Shown here: in pieces, positions 25,424 to 36,526 of the stretch | Layout: each line of letters starts with the position of its first letter | Position numbering within the stretch: the stretch's first letter is position 1 | Assembly: GCA_025201765.1 (NCBI GenBank) | Contig: MU623357.1 | Coordinates: 285,570-349,569 of the forward strand | From: Daldinia sp. FL1419 | Taxonomy: Eukaryota; Ascomycota; Sordariomycetes; Xylariales; Hypoxylaceae | DNA: 64,000 nt | Reading direction: 5' to 3' | Notes under the pieces: model-generated | The model's input: the letters and a program-made list of their open reading frames with translations, nothing else | Databases searched by the model: none | What the model was told of the DNA's origin: nothing | Program-made: the position numbers and the translations under genes

Positions 25424-26675
25424 TTATTCCGACATCTCCTCGAAAATGTCTACAAGACTTCTCACTCCAAGCAGCACGTTTTCGTCCGGGCCTTGACCAG
25501 GCTTCCATGTTGCATGCGCAAAGTCGATTAACTTTAAAGTGTATATGTGCGGAAAGCTCGATTCCTCATCCGAATCCTCCTCTAGTTCGTCAAAGTCTTC
25601 TGCAGTGTCGGGCTCGTATAGGTCTTCTTCATTCATACCAATTCCGCTATCCACTCTAAGGTTAGCGACTGGGGCCCGTGAGGTGCCTCTCTTATGTTCT
25701 GACACGGTGGTTTCGGCGGCTTTTGCTTCCGCGATGGCTGCTCGCAGAGCTTCACCGTCGCCCTCAAAGACAAAAAGAAGACTAGAAGAATACATCCTAG
25801 TCTCTTCTTTCTCGAGTACTTCTTGCACTCTTCGAAGATCCTGAACGAATGCTCCAGCAATGGTCTTACCAAGCTCTTCGTCGATACCAGCGGCCTCGTT
25901 GAATATGTACTTCTTGAACGAGTCCACTAGGTTGCCATCGTTCACCGTATATCTTCCCCAGTCTTTATCATAAATCTTAAATCCTTCCTCGTCTAATTCC
26001 GATTCGTCCGTGGATCCCTTATAAACTCTCATACCTGCAATACGAAAGCCGAATTTCTTATGAGTAGTCTCTTCGGCAATCTTATCAAATCTCTCCTTCT
26101 TCTCGGAGGGTGCATCATCAGCCCAAAGTCGGATCCCTAATTTTGCGTCCATAATATTTGGTTTCTTGTACCCGAAGGAAGCATTTTCTAATACTACTGC
26201 CCGATCTGTCGTAATTTTTCTAGCCTTGTTAGGAACCCATTTAACATTATCGGAAATAATTTGCTTTTCAGTGGGCGCTTCGATTATAGGCGTCCGATCG
26301 TCAAGATGTAAATGTGACTGGATCTCCTCCTTTACGGAGAAAGGGATATCGGCATGTTCAACGAGTCCTGGTATTTGCGCATGTATCGCGGCCTGGTCGG
26401 TTCCTTCATTTAGCGATAAAGTACCTATATATAGCGGCATAAGGTCTGCGAAATCTGGATGGAGGGCATGCGCCGATTCGTAGAATTCGACCTCGGATTG
26501 TGTACATGGTTTGATGAAAAGTTCCCCGTCTGCGTCGCACATGGTTCCCGCACTGCAAGCGCAAATAGATTAGTACGGAAAAAAGGACTTCGGGTAGTTA
26601 AACAACAAAATAACGCAATACTGACTGTCCAGCGACCGCATAGTTATAATCCTTCAGGTCATCTCTCTTTGGCAT
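25424..26675 (-). CDS. Inositol polyphosphate multikinase (IPK family)
   Basis: Two exons on the reverse strand: 26675-26626 and 26552-25424, giving 392 residues. Exon 1 encodes MPKRDDLKDYNYAVAG and joins across a 73-nt intron (GTCAGT donor, TTGCAG acceptor) to HAGTMCDADGELFIKPC, the conserved N-terminal segment of fungal IPMK. The PxxxDxKxG signature of the inositol polyphosphate kinase family is visible as PNIMDAKLG. The conserved KLIDFAH motif near the C terminus is followed by a short tail ending IFEEMSE. Family enzymes phosphorylate Ins(1,4,5)P3 and InsP4; the yeast member Arg82 also acts in transcription of arginine and phosphate genes. An acidic Ser/Glu/Asp-rich insert (about residues 330-355) precedes the DFAH region. 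Upstream in-frame ATGs (e.g. 26807) exist, but the short start fits the family better. Confidence 0.9.
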
Positions 26676-29418
26676 TCCCCGTTCTCTACTTCCGGCATTC
26701 CTGCCGTTGTCTCGTATTACTTGCATCTTCCTAAGATATGACAGCAATAATGTTGATGATGGGTCAATGGCCGGTTTATTCGTCCAGCATACTCCAAGTT
26801 GCGACAAGGTTAAATGTTCAATAGGGCTGGAGTTTAGGTAGTGAGAGGACCAGTAGTAAAGGAGGAAATATGGTTTGATTGGTTGGCAGGCTGCAGTTAA
26901 ATAGATCAGGTTCGACGAACACCTGACTGGTAAATTCTGATGGAAGAAGGGGGTAAAGTGAGTAGTATTGAATAAGGGTAGTGGTTAGATAGGCATATGC
27001 TACATTTGATCATATGAGTTTCAGAGGTAGGTATGTGGTTAGAGATCCAGTGATTCTGGTGATTCACGGGGGTTGGCAAAAGTGAGAGAGCAGGAAGGTT
27101 ATTATTATTTGGTGTGGGACAAGGCGATACAAAGGGAGCGTAAGAGGTAGCGTGGGAGGTACCTATGAATGGAAATAATGGAAACCCAGATGCCAAAAAA
27201 GGAATTGGAACGTTAAAAAAACTATGTAAAGGGTCCCGCCGCGCTTGAAAAGACAACGGATCCGCAAAAAATATGTATAGCAACCTTAGAATACCCGCGC
27301 CCGCGTAGTCAGCTGCGTGTTCTACTAGATAGAACTACGTCCTTCCTAGGTACCCCTACAATACCTACGGATCCGTTAGGTACCTACCTACCTAGGTACC
27401 TAATGAGGTACAAAACCTACAATCAGGAACAGGTCCACTTAAACACCTACTTTAGATATATATGTACGTCAACTAACCTACATATGTACGTGCGTATGAA
27501 TGTAGGCGCAGGTAACGCAAAGCTCAACTTTTTAAGCTGAACCAAGGTATTACAAAAGAGGCAAAGGTGAGTTATCATCGCGCAAGCCTCGCCTCCAATC
27601 CCCTTACTAGGTACCTTTTAAACGCCTTAAAAATGGAGGCGCATGCAGATGCAGATGGTAAAACATACCCAGATGGTTATATGCGAGGGGTGATGGTAGG
27701 TTAGGTAAAAAGGCAATGCACTAAAACCTCCCCCCAATCAGCTCTAGCCAGTTAGAAGCGCCAATACCCAGCTCTGCCCTATTTAATGCCAACCTCAAAC
27801 GGGTATGAAATGTGTACTTGAACGGATGAAACGGCATTCCCGCCAATTCCAGCGTTATACCAATTTACCTCGGAGGCTGTCAACTTGCTCAGCCACATAT
27901 AAAATCTGCCTTGAACTTTCAATTGCCGCATCACTTGAGGTAGTAGGGCGAGCTTCAAAGCTTTAACCAATCTAGATGCAGGCACCTAGCCGCAGTTGGG
28001 AGATCATTCGCACACCTAGATTTTTTATTTTTTAGGTCTTATCTATGCTCTATTGTGATTCCTAGTATATTGGTGACATCGTTATGTTGTTGTAAAGTCC
28101 AGAATATGTGGAGGCTCTTTAGGCGGATATTTATATGTGGGTGGTTACCTAGTTGCCTAGCAGCTACCTAGCAGCTGCACCCAGCTGCAGGGATCCACAC
28201 TATATCCTCATTGTCGGGAATATTACATAGCATCTAGGTTAATCAGATCGCTCAGGTAGGCGGTGTTCATCTACCTGGTTCAATGTAATATTTTAGTCTA
28301 GTATCATAGATTGGACTATTAGGGAACGTGGCTGCGTGGATGATCTCCTGCAGAAACCTGCATGATGGGAATCATCCATTCCTTTTGACCTTGTTGACTC
28401 TAATAATTAGAAGAGTTATCAGAGCATCTCGGGACGACGCATCTGTCCTATGTAACCTTGAAGGCGTTTTGATGCCGATTTAACACCCTATTAGGCGGAT
28501 GGCATCCTTCGTCACATCTCACATCTCCCCAAATTCCAAGATCCAACAAACGACGTACGTTTGCTCGCGCAATCAATACCTATTCAGTGTCTACTTGAGT
28601 ACTTAGCGAGTCGTTCACCGTTCATCGTTATGGGGTTTAAGATTGGTGTAGATATAAATTCTGTCGTAACTAAAATGTACCTACCTACCTACATACCTAC
28701 TACCTAAGGTACCTGCCTAATCTTTTAAATCCATGTACATATTAGGTACCCAACATTCGCGGATGGCGATGAACATGATGATTCTCAAATTTCAACCTAA
28801 AATAAGATGGTAAGAAATCTGCTGAAACCGTCGCCCTTTTTTTATTCTCACTTGCCGATAAGCTGCTACCGTACCTTAGGTTAGGTAGATGCCCTATAAG
28901 GTGCCTAAAGAGGTAAGTCAGACCTCAATTCTACGCCCAAGTATTTCTCCCACAAGGTTCTTGCTCTTGCCTGAGGTAGCAGCAGCTGAATCGGTTCTTA
29001 CTACCAAGGAGGTACCTAGGTTCTTTACATCTAGCATGGTGATAACCTTGGGAAAGAGCACCTGCTCTTACGTGGTAGAAATATGTTACGTACCTCCCAC
29101 CTACTTGGTATGTAACATTAATTCAGCTTCGTTGGCAGGCACGCTACTCCCTTTACATTACCACTTGCCTTACACTAGACCTGCGTCTTAGATACGCATT
29201 TCATGCATCTCAGCCTCATTGATCTTACCTTGTCACTGCCCTATTTCTCGTACTTTCCCAGGACATCGGGTTTCGCAAGGGCTAATACGGATTCAGCTAC
29301 ACATTATTGGCATTTTCGACATAATATGACAGGTCTGCCTAGTCGGTTGTGTATCGAATAAGCCGAAGGAGTAATAGCGACGTGCAACCTACCCCCACAG
29401 AGTACCAACGATACCAAC
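26676..29418. other. Divergent intergenic region (IPMK / Arb1)
   Basis: About 2.7 kb that should include the promoters of the reverse kinase gene and the forward Arb1 gene. No gene is supported. Palindromic motif clusters lie at about 27343-27403 and 28677-28716. A locally repeated CAGCTACCTAGCAGCTGCACCCAGCTGCAG patch lies at 28160-28190. Confidence 0.45.
28677..28716. repeat. CCTA-type repeat cluster
   Basis: Imperfect tandem CCTA units (TACCTACCTACCTACATACCTAC) running into TAAGGTACCTGCC, the same motif family as the other spacer repeats. Confidence 0.75.
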
Positions 29419-31148
29419 ATGGCCACTTTCCCGAGCGAACCGACTAGCGGTCAGTCTGACGCGCACATCGACAAGGGGACGATTACCGGAGCGGATATCG
29501 CAAAATCGTCGCCCAGCTCTGAGTGTAGTGAGCCGAGCGGTGGCCGAGAAGCTAGTAATGGCACATCCATTACCCAAAGTGATGTGGACTCAGCCAATGT
29601 AGAGAAGCCTTCCGATGCTATTGATGGAGGAGTCCAGATTGGCATTGAACCCGTTGAAAAGAAGAAGAAGAAGAAATCCAAGAAGAAAGGTGCTTCGGCT
29701 CGAAAAAACGTCACTGGCTTTGAAGGTTGGTTCTGTGCGTGGTCATGCGGGGCGAAGCCTCATCTAACACATTTATAGAATTCTATGCCGATGCTCCCAT
29801 GACCCCAGCAGAAGCTGCCAAGGAGAAGAAAGAAATCTATAGCGCGTATGTACCCGTATCCTACCCTGAAATAAACTATGCTAACAATATTATAGGTTGC
29901 GCCCCTTTCCCGAGTATGATCCATGAATATCACCTAGCCACATGGGACGTTAACAGCTAACTCAATACAGGCGTATCGAAGAATGCATCCAGAGATACCG
30001 AGCTAGCCGCCGAATGGGTAGCGAACGTACTATGCTCTTCAACAAATACTTGTGGCTCGGGGGTATCGACTCATCTCCTCGTCAATTCACTGGTTTTGCC
30101 GAGGACCACGAAGCCCTGGCCGAGGCGGACGCTGAGGGGATTCGCCAGATGACGGCAATTGACTTCGTTGGCGGTAGCGGTATCCGTTTCTACGATCCTC
30201 TGGGATCTGAGGATTGGTTCGTGGATTTTGAAGGCATCGTAAAAAGTTTCCTGTGAGTTATACTTATTCAGCTGGATCTGTAGTTAACATCAAAGCTAAT
30301 AGAGAGGTATTAGATCCAGAGTCGTTCCAACCATCTACATGTACGACGAGGCGGCCAATATCCAAGCTGCAGGGCTTATCAAGAACTTCCTTAACTACGT
30401 TCTTATGCACGACGTTTGCCCTGAATACACATTCGATATCATGGCGGCCAGAAGAATCTGCGATGCTGCCCCTATCGAATTGCGCATGATGCACGAGCTT
30501 GTGCGCTCGCTTCCGGGTACCTTCAATACCACGGCGCACTCGCTTTTCTGCGACCGACAGATAGAGAAGCATGACATGCCCGAAAATTATGATAAGTTGT
30601 TTGCCTTCCGCGTCACGGTTCTCTCGTCCGCTCTTGACCAGAAAATTAAGAAGCGACTTATCGACTCTGACCCAACCACTATTCGTGTAGTTAACACGAA
30701 GGAGGAAACGTATGAAGTAGTGGATAAAATCATGCCGCGCCAACGAGATATCATGATGGTAGAGACGCAGCTGAAGGAAGCAGGTCACTCCGGTAAGGGT
30801 AAGCCGGCTGGCATTCTTATCGTAAAGCCTTCTATCATCGAATTTGGCTTCAACAACTTACCTCGTCTGGATCAAGTCGACCTCAGTAGCGCGGAGCCAG
30901 AAGACTATCTACTTGAAGATGACTTACTAGACAAATTCGACAAGGGTATGAAGATTAAGGCTATTGTATGCGAGCTCAATATTGGTGTGCGCTTCATCAA
31001 AGCAGTAAAGGATCTCCGTGTCTCGTTCGACTTATTCTTGCCGCAGATCTTGATGGAGAACTGGAAAACCCCAGCTCCTAATACACGTCCGCCCCCGTCA
31101 GCCTCTAATCCGAACGCCGAGGAGAAGATTATGATTGACGATGACTAA
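29419..31148 (+). CDS. arb1: Arb1-like subunit of the argonaute siRNA chaperone complex
   Basis: Five exons: 29419-29725, 29779-29845, 29896-29913, 29971-30252 and 30314-31148, giving 502 residues. The N terminus is disordered and ends in a lysine-rich run (about residues 77-92) before GFEEFYADAPMTPAEA. The conserved core follows: ERIEECIQRYRASRRMGSE, LWLGGIDSSPRQFTGF, AIDFVGGSGIRFYDPLG, NFLNYVLMHDVCPEY, then LRMMHELVRSLPGTFNTT. This matches Arb1, which in fission yeast forms the ARC complex with Arb2 and Ago1 and is needed for siRNA maturation and heterochromatin. Exon 3 is only 18 nt. The last exon has two in-frame acceptors six bases apart (30314 or 30320); 30314 was chosen because it gives FLSRVVPT. 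The protein ends in an acidic tail (IMIDDD). The nuclear RNAi role is by family. Confidence 0.9.
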
Positions 31149-32326
31149 ACGATATGAGATCACGATACCGAGCTGGGCGAGACGGTCGAAAGAGCCAAGT
31201 AAGTACAAGAAACCAGATCAAGGCTTGAACATGGTCTCACGGGGCTCGGGCCAAAATCAAGATGCATTTACAGGAGCGTGACATTGGATGGAGTTAAGGC
31301 TTGCATTATGAAGCTTATTGCAAATACCCCGTAGAACGATAGCCGCAAGGCGAATGAATGCAATAAATTTTGATTTGAGCGCCGTGACCTAAGATTTCTA
31401 TTAGTACATATAGTACTGCTTTGAAAGCCTTCCGTCTTGTAGACGCCAAAGGCTAGGAGTTTACCCCCTAAATAGGTAGGTAATTAGTACCTACTTAAAG
31501 GGCTAACGTAAAGGCTTTGAAAAACCCTAGATCTCGATGTGCGCGAGCTCTTGGCATCATCGCCTCTAACGCGCACGGCGCATCGTGGCATTTGAAAATC
31601 CAGGTCGCTGTGCCTCTTGGCGCAAGGCCGCGCCGCACTGATTGCCCCAGAAGATGGGGATGGTTGGCTGTTGGTTCTTGGCTTTTTTTTTTTTCGCCAG
31701 CTGGGCGCATTTCACTTTCGCGTCGCCCTAATATATGCGCATTCTGTAGTGTGGTAACCCCTTTACCCCGTCCCTTGGGGTCTTCGTAGCCTTTTTATAT
31801 TAATAACGAGCGTTCGTTCAAACCACCAACTTATCCAATGGCAAATGGCGTATTTCAAAAGTAAGTAGGCTTAGGTAGGGAGGCTGGTAGGGCTACGAAT
31901 CAGAGTAGTTAGATGGGAGAAATATCGACCCCGGACAAGGGCCATTTAGGGACAAGATCTAAAGTCAATATCCCACCCAAGACCTTGGCGGATTTGGCAG
32001 AGGACATTCGAAAAGTATGGCTGCCTGGTATTGGTCTGGTAATTTTCTCGGCACGGACCGAAAAGGATGGAGCGAGTCGTTTTGCTTCGCACATGTCGAG
32101 AAGCGTCTTCTCCCCACGATTTCTTCCTGTCGATCTTTTCTCTCTTTATCCATTTGCAGTCGTCTTCCCACCTTCGTTTATCAATACGTTCTCTTTTCTC
32201 TGTCTGATTTTTCTTAATTATTAATAACCCGGCAGCTGCCTTGCTGGCGCTGCTTTTGGTTTTATTGTTCTCGAGGCCCGCCTGTCTTGCGAACGTTCTG
32301 CTCAGAAGAGCTTGCGGGTAATCGTG
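31149..32326. other. Intergenic spacer
   Basis: About 1.2 kb between two forward genes, with no gene supported. It includes an 11-nt T run near 31683 and a pyrimidine-rich stretch (32100-32215) upstream of the next start, possibly promoter sequence. Confidence 0.45.
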
Positions 32327-33114
32327 ATGGAGACCCGACGACGATTTGTCCAACCGGTAAGCAGCCGACAGTGGCAGATAGCCAAAATCGTGCTGCAATC
32401 CGCCTCAGTTGTGTTCTGCATTATAGTTATTGGAATTAGCGTTGGGACGACATGGCACGGAGACTACGGCGTGGGAATACTGACGGTACCTGTTACTGCC
32501 GCGGCTGCAGCGTGGACGATCGCCGAGTTGATAACTCTTTTTATCCGGAAGCGGAGGGGTTCACCGGGTCGTGGAATTCATCCTGGTGCCCACGTCGGCG
32601 TGCAGCTTATCATATTCCTAGCGATGATCTACGTGTTGTTCTATTCGTGTATGCTGTGGAGGAGTGTCCAGAATAGCATTATACGGTGCAACGAATGGGA
32701 ACGTGATCCTAATGACCCGGACTGGGTCATAGAAAACTACTCCGAAATCGACTGGCGCTCGAATTCTGTCTATGTAGTGTCGTTTTACTGTCCGGAAAGA
32801 AACCGCATTCTCGTTAATAGCAAGTCTTTCCAGTCGGCAGTACAAGCTCTTATCGCATTTTGCGCTTTGCTATGGTAGCTTCTCCCATCTCTTAGATTTT
32901 CTGGTCAGATATCTGATAAACTACTAGGGCCATACACTTCACTCTTTTCGTCAGAGCATGCGTCGAAACGCAACGGCGGAATAGGATTCGTCCTGCCGCA
33001 GTAGTATACCCACAGCCGGTATGGCCAGCGCAATACGGAGCCAGCTACCCCCCTGACAACTATCCTCAAGGAGGACCGGGACAGACGCAGACAAAGCCAC
33101 CATACTTTGTATGA
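32327..33114 (+). CDS. Four-TM fungal membrane protein (MARVEL-like)
   Basis: Two exons, 32327-32874 and 32928-33114, giving 244 residues; the 53-nt intron has a GTAGCT donor and a CTACTAG acceptor. Four hydrophobic segments are visible: SASVVFCIIVIGISVGTTW (about residues 25-43), VPVTAAAAAWTIAELITLFI (about 54-73), VGVQLIIFLAMIYVLFYSCM (about 90-109), and a last one (VQALIAFCALLW joined to AIHFTLFV) created by splicing. A Cys-containing loop lies between segments 3 and 4. The tail is a cytosolic-type Pro/Gln/Tyr-rich stretch ending in KPPYFV. The start at 32327 (METRRRF) is the first ATG of the frame. The topology resembles small fungal MARVEL-domain proteins, but I cannot name the family firmly. 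Function unknown. Confidence 0.8.
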
Positions 33115-34100
33115 GATTACTTACATGGATTTAGTGCTTTGGGCTAGAATTATCCTCTTGGCAAGACCATGGTAAGGTGGGACGACGAAGACACGACTTA
33201 GTACGAAACGAAGTTTGGTTGTTGTGTATACCATATTGGGTACATGAAATCTTGGGTATCTGCTGAGCTGGTATTTATGGCCTCCGGTACCTTTAAAGGG
33301 ATGTGCTGTTACGATCCGAGTACCTGGTGTCTGTCTTCGGCGACATTGAGGGGTGGTTGACAAGATGACTACGGATTGACCAAGGGCTTCGTTCGACTGT
33401 GTGACCAGTATCTTACGACGGGATTACGTTGACAACGTAATTTAGGTATGTAGGCGCGTATATGATACTGGTGGTATTATAAGCTTAATATATTTTATAC
33501 ACATCTGTATTTGTTAAACTGGTTTCCTTACCCGTTCCGCCGACATAAAGCTATCGGTGGTTGAGGGTTGTTCACAAACCGTAAGAGGGGATAATTGGAT
33601 TCACTAACTATTGCAAGATGTAGTTTATGTAAGAAATTTGCTTCTTAATATTTTATTATTATTATTTGTTCAGGCCCATTTCGTCTAGAGCTTCCATCTT
33701 AATTAGGTTTTTTACCATGTGATATTTTGGTAATTAATGTGGATTTGATGGAAATGACTTGCTCCGTCTTACATAATGTGACTGATAAAATAGGTGCACC
33801 TATTAGCATATTAGCTTAGGTAAGCCAAGACATACATAGGTCTCGGACGATAGGGGGGAATCAGCTGCTTTTCGTCATGGCGGGGGCGGGGCTAAAAGGT
33901 CATCGACCGACTTGCGCCAGCCGCAAATGTACGCACTACATACCTCACACTACCTGCCACTACCTACCACTACACCCTTTCGCCTGACACAGCATATAGA
34001 ATTCGTCGATAACGTGCTAACGCAGACTACCGATTCCTAGTATTTGAGCAAAACTCTTACGACCCCATAGAACCAAGCAGACCCTTCGGACCCTGTTAAG
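33115..34100. other. Intergenic spacer
   Basis: About 1 kb without a supported gene. It contains a short AT-rich tract near 33635-33670 and CACTACCTACCACTAC-type simple sequence near 33940-33970, just upstream of the GMF gene. Confidence 0.45.
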
Positions 34101-34744
34101 ATGGTAGGTAATATTGGACCTCATGAATCAAATGGCCCCTAAACATTAACATACAAGTAATACAATAGAGCTCCGAGGCAAGATTGTATACCTTCTCACA
34201 GGAGACTAAGGATCATCTACGAAAATTCCGCTTAACTACTTCAAGGGCTAGTGGACCACAAGCTGTGATTTGTATGTAGGTCTCTCTATATCTTCATATT
34301 CCTCCATACTGTTACGAGCATAGAGAGCTAATATAACGCGGGCCTAAATAGATTATATCGACAAGAAGACGTATGAGATTAAGCAAGATGAAGACAAGGT
34401 AGTATACAAGTCTCTCGACGAAATTGCCGACGACCTGCCTGATAATTCGCCGCGTTATATTCTTCTAAGCTACCCCTTGACTCTGGTATTTTAGCTTATC
34501 CCTTTCAACTATGAGTTAGCCGTAGAGTTCGAGACTTGCTAACTACCCGCTATAGCCATCTGGCCGCATGTCCGTCCCCTACGTCCTCCTATATTACTTA
34601 CCGAATACATGTAACGCCGAAAGCCGCATGATGTATGCTGGTGCAAAGGAGTTGATGAGAAATACGGCCGAGGTCGGCAAGGTGATTGATATGGAAAGTC
34701 CTGAGGATTTAGAAGATATCCCCATGAAGTTGAGCGCCGAATAG
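34101..34744 (+). CDS. GMF-type ADF-homology actin regulator
   Basis: Found by splicing; no single frame shows it. Four exons: 34101-34103 (the ATG alone), 34169-34271, 34352-34485 and 34556-34744, giving 142 residues, the normal length of glia maturation factor (GMF) proteins. The spliced protein starts MSSEARLYTFSQETKDHLRKF, then has YYIDKKTYEIKQDEDKVVY, SPRYILLSYPLTLPSGRMSV and SRMMYAGAKELMRNTAEVGK. Together these match fungal GMF, a cofilin-fold protein that binds Arp2/3 complex and promotes debranching of actin networks. All three introns are GT-AG (GTAGGT, GTATGT, GTATTT donors; acceptors AATAG, AATAG, TATAG) and 65, 80 and 70 nt long. The gene converges on NBP35, with the two stops 108 bp apart. 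Confidence 0.92.
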
Positions 34745-34852
34745 GTAGCCTCCCACCAAACAAGCCGAGTCTGATCAGATTTTGAAGGACGATTTTCCGT
34801 ACTACAATATAGAGCAAGCCAGATACTAGTTGGGTTTGGTACTCGGGGTTTA

Positions 34853-35881
34853 TTAATCGTCGGGTAATATATGCCGTGCATCGAGACCTATCTCGCGAGC
34901 AACCCCTTTGACAACGCCCTTGAGTGCTTTGCAAGCGGGACTATCGGGGTAATGGTCGAAGAAGCTCTCCCCGTAGTCACACGCCATTCCTATCCTTGGG
35001 TCTAGTGGTACCTCGCCTAGGAATGGGATATCCATTTCCTTTGCCAAGGCCGCACCACCTCCAGTCGTAGCCTTAAAAATTTGGCTTTCGTGTGTGCATT
35101 TCGGACACACGAAACCGCTCATGTTTTCTACTAGACCTAACACTCTTATACCTGCTTTTCGGCAGAAATCAATTTCTTTCCTTACGTCGAGTAGCGCGAC
35201 TTCTTGCGGTGTTGTGACCATGACGGCCCCATCGATCCCACTTTCTTTTAAAAAGCTGTTCACGCTGAGATGCTCGTCACTCGTCCCCGGTGGCGTATCG
35301 ACCAATAAGAAGTCCATGTTGCCCCATTCCACTTCTTTCAAGAATTGCTTAATTAGGCCGTTCTTTTTTGGACCGCGCCATATAACCGCGTCGTCACGGT
35401 TCGGTAACATAAACTGTATACTCATGACTCCAAGATTATCGGCAACCCACACGGGCGACCAGCCCGTATTGCTAATATGTATCGTTTCGGACTCCACACC
35501 CATCATTTTGGGTATACTGGGTCCGCATATGTCGGTGTCCATGATACCAATAGTCATGTCTTCATTAGTTGCAAAAGCGTGTGCAAGCAGACTCGTAAAT
35601 GTACTTTTACCCACGCCACCCTTGCCGGAGAGGACGAGGATCTTATGCTTGACGCCCGATAAGCGCTCTGAGATTAACGGTATGTCCGGATCGGGACCTC
35701 TGGGCGCTGATGCGCATATTGCCTGGTTCGGGCAGCCGGCGCACGAATCGGCTTTGCCGGCTTGTTCGGATTCGGGGCCTGGGCAGTGTTCGGGTTCGGG
35801 AGCAACGAGCTGAGGGCGTGCCTTGAGTGGGTTGTCGAGAACGTCTTGAACGGCTTCGGGCTCTTCCAGAGAAGGCGCCAT
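34853..35881 (-). CDS. NBP35: Cytosolic Fe-S cluster assembly factor NBP35
   Basis: A single exon of 342 residues. The start at 35881 (MAPSLEEP) is the first ATG of the frame. The N-terminal ferredoxin-like cluster motif CX13CX2CX5C is complete (C33, C47, C50, C56), which separates NBP35 from its partner CFD1. The deviant Walker A motif GKGGVGKST lies at residues 86-94. [14 protein letters not shown] supplies the second nucleotide-binding motif, and the C-terminal CPKC pair supplies the bridging cluster ligands. By family, NBP35 forms a scaffold with CFD1 that builds [4Fe-4S] clusters for cytosolic and nuclear proteins and is essential in yeast. It faces the HOS3 gene across a 645-bp divergent spacer. 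Confidence 0.96.
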   Translation of the reverse strand: MAPSLEEPEAVQDVLDNPLKARPQLVAPEPEHCPGPESEQAGKADSCAGCPNQAICASAPRGPDPDIPLISERLSGVKHKILVLSGKGGVGKSTFTSLLAHAFATNEDMTIGIMDTDICGPSIPKMMGVESETIHISNTGWSPVWVADNLGVMSIQFMLPNRDDAVIWRGPKKNGLIKQFLKEVEWGNMDFLLVDTPPGTSDEHLSVNSFLKESGIDGAVMVTTPQEVALLDVRKEIDFCRKAGIRVLGLVENMSGFVCPKCTHESQIFKATTGGGAALAKEMDIPFLGEVPLDPRIGMACDYGESFFDHYPDSPACKALKGVVKGVAREIGLDARHILPDD

Positions 35882-36526
35882 TGTTACAAGAAAAGGCAAT
35901 ATTAGCAGGTCGAGATGAAGACAAGCATATATCTAAAGGATATAAACGATGATATTACACTATATATATAACTAGTGTTATTATTCGAAGAAAGCCTGGC
36001 AAGCGCATTAAATTATGCATCAAAGTAAGTTGTGGATTCGTATAACTAAAGTTTCTATTGCTTAGAAATCTAGGAGAAGAGGCACATGCAAATGCCCTAG
36101 AATCAAAGCACTATCGATTATATGTCTCTGGCTTTGATGTCACTTAGTGGGGTAAATTACCTAGGAGGCAGGTACCCTAGCCTGCTTAGCTGCCTAGGGA
36201 TATGCGATTGTACCTCCGGAATCGCTAATACCCTACTAACACGAGGATTTGTAGTTGGATTCATACGGAGAGACCCATATTAAATCGACACTGCATAAGA
36301 GCGCCACATGAACTAAACCTAATATGGCTTGCGCGACGTGAGTATGGGAAAACATATCGACAGGGTCCGTTTTAAATCAACAATTTAACATCAACATCGT
36401 CAAATACCCCCCTCCTTTCAATGTGTATCCATCCGTATTTGCCCAAACATCGTCGTCCACATCTTTAGTATCCGCATTAATCGGTCTGACAGCCATAATT
36501 CCTCCAATGAGAAATATATCGAAGCC
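35882..36526. promoter_or_regulatory. Divergent promoter region, NBP35 / HOS3
   Basis: A 645-bp spacer between divergently transcribed NBP35 and the histone deacetylase gene, so it must contain both promoters. No individual factor sites are called. It includes a TATATATATA stretch near 35962-35969, AT-rich sequence, and a CTAGGAGGCAGGTACCCTAG-like patch near 36160-36180. Confidence 0.5.
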
